From NCBI GenBank assembly GCA_938009055.1, contig CALLIO010000117.1, positions 1 through 35,321 on the forward strand: a DNA stretch of 35,321 nt, given 5' to 3'. A program made the translations under genes and the position numbers. The notes below the pieces were generated by a model. The model was not told the origin of the DNA. It saw only the letters and a list, made by a program, of their open reading frames with translations, and made no database searches. Source of the stretch: an uncultured Altererythrobacter sp. Its GTDB lineage: Bacteria; Pseudomonadota; Alphaproteobacteria; Sphingomonadales; Sphingomonadaceae. Positions 31,599-35,321 of the stretch are shown here, one piece after another; within the stretch, counting starts at the first letter, position 1, and each line of letters begins with the position of its first letter.

Positions 31599-33497
31599 TC
31601 AGGAGGTCACTTCAAGTCGTTGCAAACTCTTGTCGAGCATCATCATTTGCCACAGGACACGCGAATTATCTGAGCGACCAGAAATGTGCATCTCGGCAAG
31701 ATTACTTAAGTGACTACTATCGAAAAGCCCTGAATTTATAAGCATTTGACTTTGCGCAACACCACGTGCTTGCGATGCCAGCGGCCCGCGCAGCCACTGC
31801 GCAATTGGGGTTACGAAGCCCTGCTTCTGCCGGTAGAGAATATTTTGCGGAAGGTAACGCTCCATACTCTTCTTGAGCAAATATTTGCCGGTTGAGCGTT
31901 TTACACGGAATTTTTCAGGCAAAGTCGCGGCAAATTCAATCAAGCGGTGGTCGAGCAGCGGTTCTCGCGCCTCTAAACTTACCGCCATGCTGGTGCGATC
32001 AACCTTGGTCAGGATGTCGCCGGGCAGCCAGAATTTGAGATCGGCATATTGTGCACGGTCCAATCCGCTTCTTGCAGGAGCGCCACGCATCAGGGCGATC
32101 AGCTCGTCTTCTGCCTTATATCCACCGAGCGCTTTGCGTGCTGGATCGGCATAGATGGCGCTGCGCTGATCGGCGGTGAGCACGGATAGCCCGCGGGCAT
32201 AACCCGCATCGCCATCGCCCGCGAGCGCAAGCAAAGTGGATTTGGCGCGAAACGGTCGTGGGGCCCAATCCGCCTTGGGCCATAGCTTGCCCAAAGTGCC
32301 AAACAGGGGTTGTCGCAAGGACGCAGGGAGCAGCGAACGCGCGCGTTCCTCATGCGCATGGAAGACTTGTCGGCGATAACCGGCAAAGGCTTCGTCCGCT
32401 CCGTCGCCCGACAAAGCTACAGTCACATTCTCGCGCGCCAATTGGCACACGCGCCATGTCGGAAGCGCAGAGGCATCGGCGAAGGGTTCGTCAAACATGC
32501 CCACGAGCTGATCCATCGCAGTGAAGTCGTCATTGCCAACGATCCGTTCGCGGTGGTCGGTCTGGAACAGCTCGGCCACTTGTTTGGCGTAGGAGGTCTC
32601 ATCGACCTCGCTCACGTCAAAGCCAATCGAGCAGGTTTGGACGGGTGATTGGCTGGTCTCTGCCATCAATGCGACGACAGAAGAACTATCGACGCCGCCA
32701 GACAGAAACGCACCCAATGGCACATCGGCGACCATCCGGCTGCGTACAGCCTCGCGCAGCAAGTTTACTAGCTCAGCAGACAGATCCGCCTCGCTGCCTT
32801 TGCGTCGTTCCGCAAAACTAATGTCCCACCACTGCTTGGGCTGGCTCAGCGGTTTGCCTTGCTCAAGCAGCAGAAAATGACCGGCGGGCAATTTGCGCAC
32901 GCCCTGAAGGATCGAGCGCGTATCGGGCACATAACCCCAAGCGAGGTAATCATCGACGGCGGCAACATCGATCCGGCGTTTGAGCAGCGGATGGGCGAGC
33001 AGCCCTTTCATCTCGGATGCAAAGGCGAGGCTGCCATCGGACAGCTCGGCCAGAAACAGCGGCTTTACCCCCAACCTGTCGCGAGCAATGAAAAGTTCGC
33101 GGGCCTGCGTATCGAACAGAGCGAAGGTGAACATGCCATCCAAGCGCTTGAGACAATCGGCGCCCCAGCGTTGATAGGCGGCAAGAATAACCTCGGTATC
33201 GCCATCGGTGTTGAACTGTGCGCCCTCGCCTTCCAACTCGCGGCGCAATTGGCGGTAATTGTAAATCTCGCCATTGAAGACAATGACCGCGCGCTTGTCA
33301 GCCGAATGCATCGGTTGAGGGGAGCCTTCTAGGTCGATGATCGACAGGCGGCGATGGCCCAGCCCCACACCCTGATCGGTCCAAACACCTGCGCCATCGG
33401 GCCCGCGATGCACCATCGCATCGCACATCCGCTCTACCCGCACCGGATCAACCGGCTTGGGCGTTGGCCCATGAAATATTCCGGCAATCCCGCACAT
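31599..33497 (-). CDS. XrtA/PEP-CTERM system amidotransferase (asparagine synthase-like)
   Basis: This 632-residue protein starts MCGIAGIFHG with the glutaminase nucleophile Cys2, and has MVHRGPDGAGVW, GLGHRRLSIIDL and FNGEIYNYRQLRRELE of the class II glutamine amidotransferase domain (about 2-200). The asparagine-synthase domain has the PPi loop FLSGGVDSSSVVALMA, VALSGDGADEAFAGYRR and LKFWLPGDILTKVDRTSMAV. It resembles the exosortase-A-associated amidotransferase family (TIGR03108) more than housekeeping AsnB, and its neighbours agree. Its likely role is amidating or modifying a component of the exported polysaccharide. It begins 11 bases after the exosortase stop. Confidence 0.92.
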   Translation of the reverse strand: MCGIAGIFHGPTPKPVDPVRVERMCDAMVHRGPDGAGVWTDQGVGLGHRRLSIIDLEGSPQPMHSADKRAVIVFNGEIYNYRQLRRELEGEGAQFNTDGDTEVILAAYQRWGADCLKRLDGMFTFALFDTQARELFIARDRLGVKPLFLAELSDGSLAFASEMKGLLAHPLLKRRIDVAAVDDYLAWGYVPDTRSILQGVRKLPAGHFLLLEQGKPLSQPKQWWDISFAERRKGSEADLSAELVNLLREAVRSRMVADVPLGAFLSGGVDSSSVVALMAETSQSPVQTCSIGFDVSEVDETSYAKQVAELFQTDHRERIVGNDDFTAMDQLVGMFDEPFADASALPTWRVCQLARENVTVALSGDGADEAFAGYRRQVFHAHEERARSLLPASLRQPLFGTLGKLWPKADWAPRPFRAKSTLLALAGDGDAGYARGLSVLTADQRSAIYADPARKALGGYKAEDELIALMRGAPARSGLDRAQYADLKFWLPGDILTKVDRTSMAVSLEAREPLLDHRLIEFAATLPEKFRVKRSTGKYLLKKSMERYLPQNILYRQKQGFVTPIAQWLRGPLASQARGVAQSQMLINSGLFDSSHLSNLAEMHISGRSDNSRVLWQMMMLDKSLQRLEVTS

Positions 33498-33508
33498 GGT
33501 CTAGTCGC

Positions 33509-34540
33509 TTAGCCAGTTGCCGGGCTGGCGTAAATCGCTGCCAATGCAAAGAGGAGTAAAAGCCCAAGACTTGCCAGCATCGCGGTGTTCGCGCTGCCCG
33601 CATTTCCTTCAAGCTTGGAAAGCCAGCTCATGGTCTGCAATTCTTGCACCGAATAGCCAGCGCTTTCCGGTTCGCGCTCGAAAAAGGGTATCGCACCGCC
33701 CAGCACGATGGCCATCACAATGGCGAAGAAAACCCAGCCATAGACAATATGATCGAAGCCTGCGGCAAATTCGACGCCTTGGCTTTGCGCGATGTAGATC
33801 GTGCCCCATGCCCGGATACCGTTGGCGATGATTGGAACCAGCACGCATGCGCCCATAAACAAGGCGCGGCGCTTCCAGCTATCGAAGGATGTGAAGGCGA
33901 CCAAAACGCCCAATGTCACCATCGCGATCAGGAATTTTACGCCGGAGCACTCTTCCGCCACGATGAAGAGGCCAACCGGCGTATTGATATAGATATCCTC
34001 AACCGTCGCCTCGATCCCGCTCCACATGGTGAGCGCAATCGCAATCTCTGCCGTGATGCCCTGCAGGAAAGGGATGATCTCATCGCCAAAGGGCACGAGG
34101 AAGGTCATCATACCAACAGGCAGCATCAAAAAGGCTACGATGCGGGGGCCAAGGAAAAGCAGTATGCTCGCCTGAAGTGCGCCGACTGCGCCAGCTTGCG
34201 CGAGTAGGTTGATGTCCAGGGCGATGCCAGCCAGCCACAATGCGAACGCTGTCCCCAGAAAACCAAGACCAGGCAACCAATGGGTGGGCGCCAGCTGCTT
34301 CAACCCTTCGGCGCGCAAGGCAATCAGCCAAACGACGACCAAGGGGACGAGCAAAATGTGGTTGTAGGTGTCGATGTTCCACCATTGGTGAAGCATATCG
34401 CCCCATTGCTGCGCAGTGAGTGCAAAAATGCCGAGCCATGACAGTGCCAACCGTGCAAGCGGCATACGCCAGACTTGCGGCAGATGAGCGATCAATCCGT
34501 CCTCGCGCCAGTTTTTAAGGCGGGCTTCAAGCTGCGTCAC
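33509..34540 (-). CDS. xrtA: Exosortase A
   Basis: This polytopic inner-membrane cysteine protease/transpeptidase acts on PEP-CTERM proteins. The 343-residue protein has about nine or ten hydrophobic segments and the catalytic trio Cys198 in IVAEECSGVKFLIAM, Arg243 in IIANGIRAWGTIYIA and His264 in AAGFDHIVYGWVFFA. The GTG start at 34540 overlaps the glycosyltransferase stop by 14 bases and has GGAGG eight bases upstream. After the catalytic core there is a hydrophilic linker (about 286-317) and one last membrane segment (319-338), where the protein stops. Some XrtA proteins continue there into an EpsI domain; that part is absent. Confidence 0.94.
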   Translation of the reverse strand: MTQLEARLKNWREDGLIAHLPQVWRMPLARLALSWLGIFALTAQQWGDMLHQWWNIDTYNHILLVPLVVVWLIALRAEGLKQLAPTHWLPGLGFLGTAFALWLAGIALDINLLAQAGAVGALQASILLFLGPRIVAFLMLPVGMMTFLVPFGDEIIPFLQGITAEIAIALTMWSGIEATVEDIYINTPVGLFIVAEECSGVKFLIAMVTLGVLVAFTSFDSWKRRALFMGACVLVPIIANGIRAWGTIYIAQSQGVEFAAGFDHIVYGWVFFAIVMAIVLGGAIPFFEREPESAGYSVQELQTMSWLSKLEGNAGSANTAMLASLGLLLLFALAAIYASPATG

Positions 34541-35321
34541 GGCTTTTGCCCTCCTTCGCCTTTCCTAGGATGGCACCGAGCGGGGCGAGCATCGCTTCCC
34601 AGCTTTGCTCAGCCACCACATATTCGCGGGCTCCCGCGCCCATCGCATCGCCTTGAGCAGGGTTCTGCGCAAAATGCAGCAGATGGGCGGCAAGCGCTGC
34701 ATCGCTCGATCCGATCGCGAAATGCTTGCCGTCCTTGGCATTTATGCCGGTTGCTGCCTCTGGTGAGAGGACAACAGGGCGCGCCATCGCCATCGCCTCA
34801 AGCACCTTGTTTTGAACCCCGCGTGCAATGGTGAGCGGCGCTGTGACGGCGGTGGCTGAACGGATAAAGGGGCGTACATCTGGCACCCCTCCCCAAACGC
34901 GCACGCCGTTTCTGCCGTCATGCGCGGTCAGCTCGGGCACAGGCGCGCGGCCAACCACGTGGAATTGCGCTGTGGGAAGTTCGGACTGCACGGCAGGCAG
35001 AATATGCTCGATCATCCTGAGGCATGCCGCGACATTGGGCGGATAATCCATTTGTCCGGTGAAGACGAAATGCGGCCCGTCGCCCGCTAGCTGAGGATGA
35101 GGATCGGTTTGAGCGGGATCGAAGAAATCTGCGTCAATGCCATTGCCGATGGCCCGAATATCGCCCGCATCGCCGTCGGACAGGCGCGAGCGAAGCAGCG
35201 CAGCCTCAGCATCGGTGATCAGCGTCGTAACATCGGCGCGGCCCACCAGTTTCTCTTCCACCGCACGCAGCAATTGCCCCTCGCGCGCGTCGATCCATTT
35301 GCGCGGGAACGCGCCGCTTTC
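34527..35321 (-). CDS. XrtA-associated glycosyltransferase (TIGR03087-like), partial
   Basis: The frame is open from the right edge (35321) to a stop at 34527 and gives the last 264 residues; the N-terminus lies outside the window. It is a GT4-type retaining glycosyltransferase: VTTLITDAEAALLR, IGNGIDADFF, HFVFTGQMDYPPNVAACLRM, FHVVGRAP, VRVWGGVPDVRPFI, and the donor site RGVQNKVLEAMAMARPVV, where the Glu pairs with the nucleotide sugar. This pattern is that of the PEP-CTERM/XrtA-associated sugar transferase. Its stop overlaps the GTG of exosortase A, so both are translated together. Confidence 0.9.
   Translation of the reverse strand, partial: ESGAFPRKWIDAREGQLLRAVEEKLVGRADVTTLITDAEAALLRSRLSDGDAGDIRAIGNGIDADFFDPAQTDPHPQLAGDGPHFVFTGQMDYPPNVAACLRMIEHILPAVQSELPTAQFHVVGRAPVPELTAHDGRNGVRVWGGVPDVRPFIRSATAVTAPLTIARGVQNKVLEAMAMARPVVLSPEAATGINAKDGKHFAIGSSDAALAAHLLHFAQNPAQGDAMGAGAREYVVAEQSWEAMLAPLGAILGKAKEGKSRDAA

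Overview
The window reads as a chromosomal segment of an alphaproteobacterium, most likely a sphingomonad of the Erythrobacteraceae type. I base this on moderate-to-high GC, nuoA-B-C-D order, fabA-fabB-fabI as one unit, an RNase E with a large acidic insertion in its S1 domain, and an exosortase A (XrtA) exopolysaccharide cluster. The genus is inference. I see no transposase, phage gene, tRNA, rRNA or CRISPR array; most of the window is core genome, with a few accessory clusters.

Layout. 1-2721 (minus): the start of the complex I operon, nuoA-nuoB-nuoC-nuoD, with nuoD cut by the window edge. 2870-5653: an aldehyde dehydrogenase (minus) divergent from an acetyl-CoA acetyltransferase (plus). 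5818-7853: a small acidic lipoprotein, a convergent secreted SH3-domain protein separated from it by a terminator, and a D-2-hydroxyacid dehydrogenase. 8112-9416: an Amt ammonium transporter. 9413-12484 (minus): fabA-fabB-fabI and a GNAT acetyltransferase, i.e. unsaturated fatty acid synthesis. 12669-19961 (minus): an envelope-related run, amidase then PBP1A then prfB, followed by three genes joined by 4-base ATGA overlaps: an outer-membrane barrel, an exported caspase-like protein and a lipoprotein methyltransferase. 20407-23157 (plus): ribonuclease E with a strong terminator. 23225-26521: a cytoplasmic methyltransferase and an unassigned PLP enzyme (minus), divergent from an ATP-grasp ligase of the D-Ala-D-Ala ligase type (plus). 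26781-26993: a cold-shock protein. 27106-27849 (minus): a short-chain dehydrogenase. 28081-30460 (plus): sdhB, a PaaI-type thioesterase and zapE. 30470-35321 (minus): the edge of an XrtA/PEP-CTERM cluster (glycosyltransferase, exosortase A, amidotransferase) followed by a gene that closely matches RpfF, the synthase of DSF-family fatty-acid signals.

Most interesting points. (1) The RpfF-like DSF synthase lies directly behind the exosortase/EPS genes; no RpfC, RpfG or RpfR sensor is within the window. (2) The barrel-caspase-lipoprotein-methyltransferase chain is translationally coupled to prfB and looks like an uncharacterised envelope module, including a SAM-type methyltransferase apparently placed outside the cytoplasm. 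(3) The PLP enzyme / ATP-grasp ligase / methyltransferase neighbourhood could make an undescribed small molecule. All three are inferences from family resemblance and gene order, and each has a stated test.
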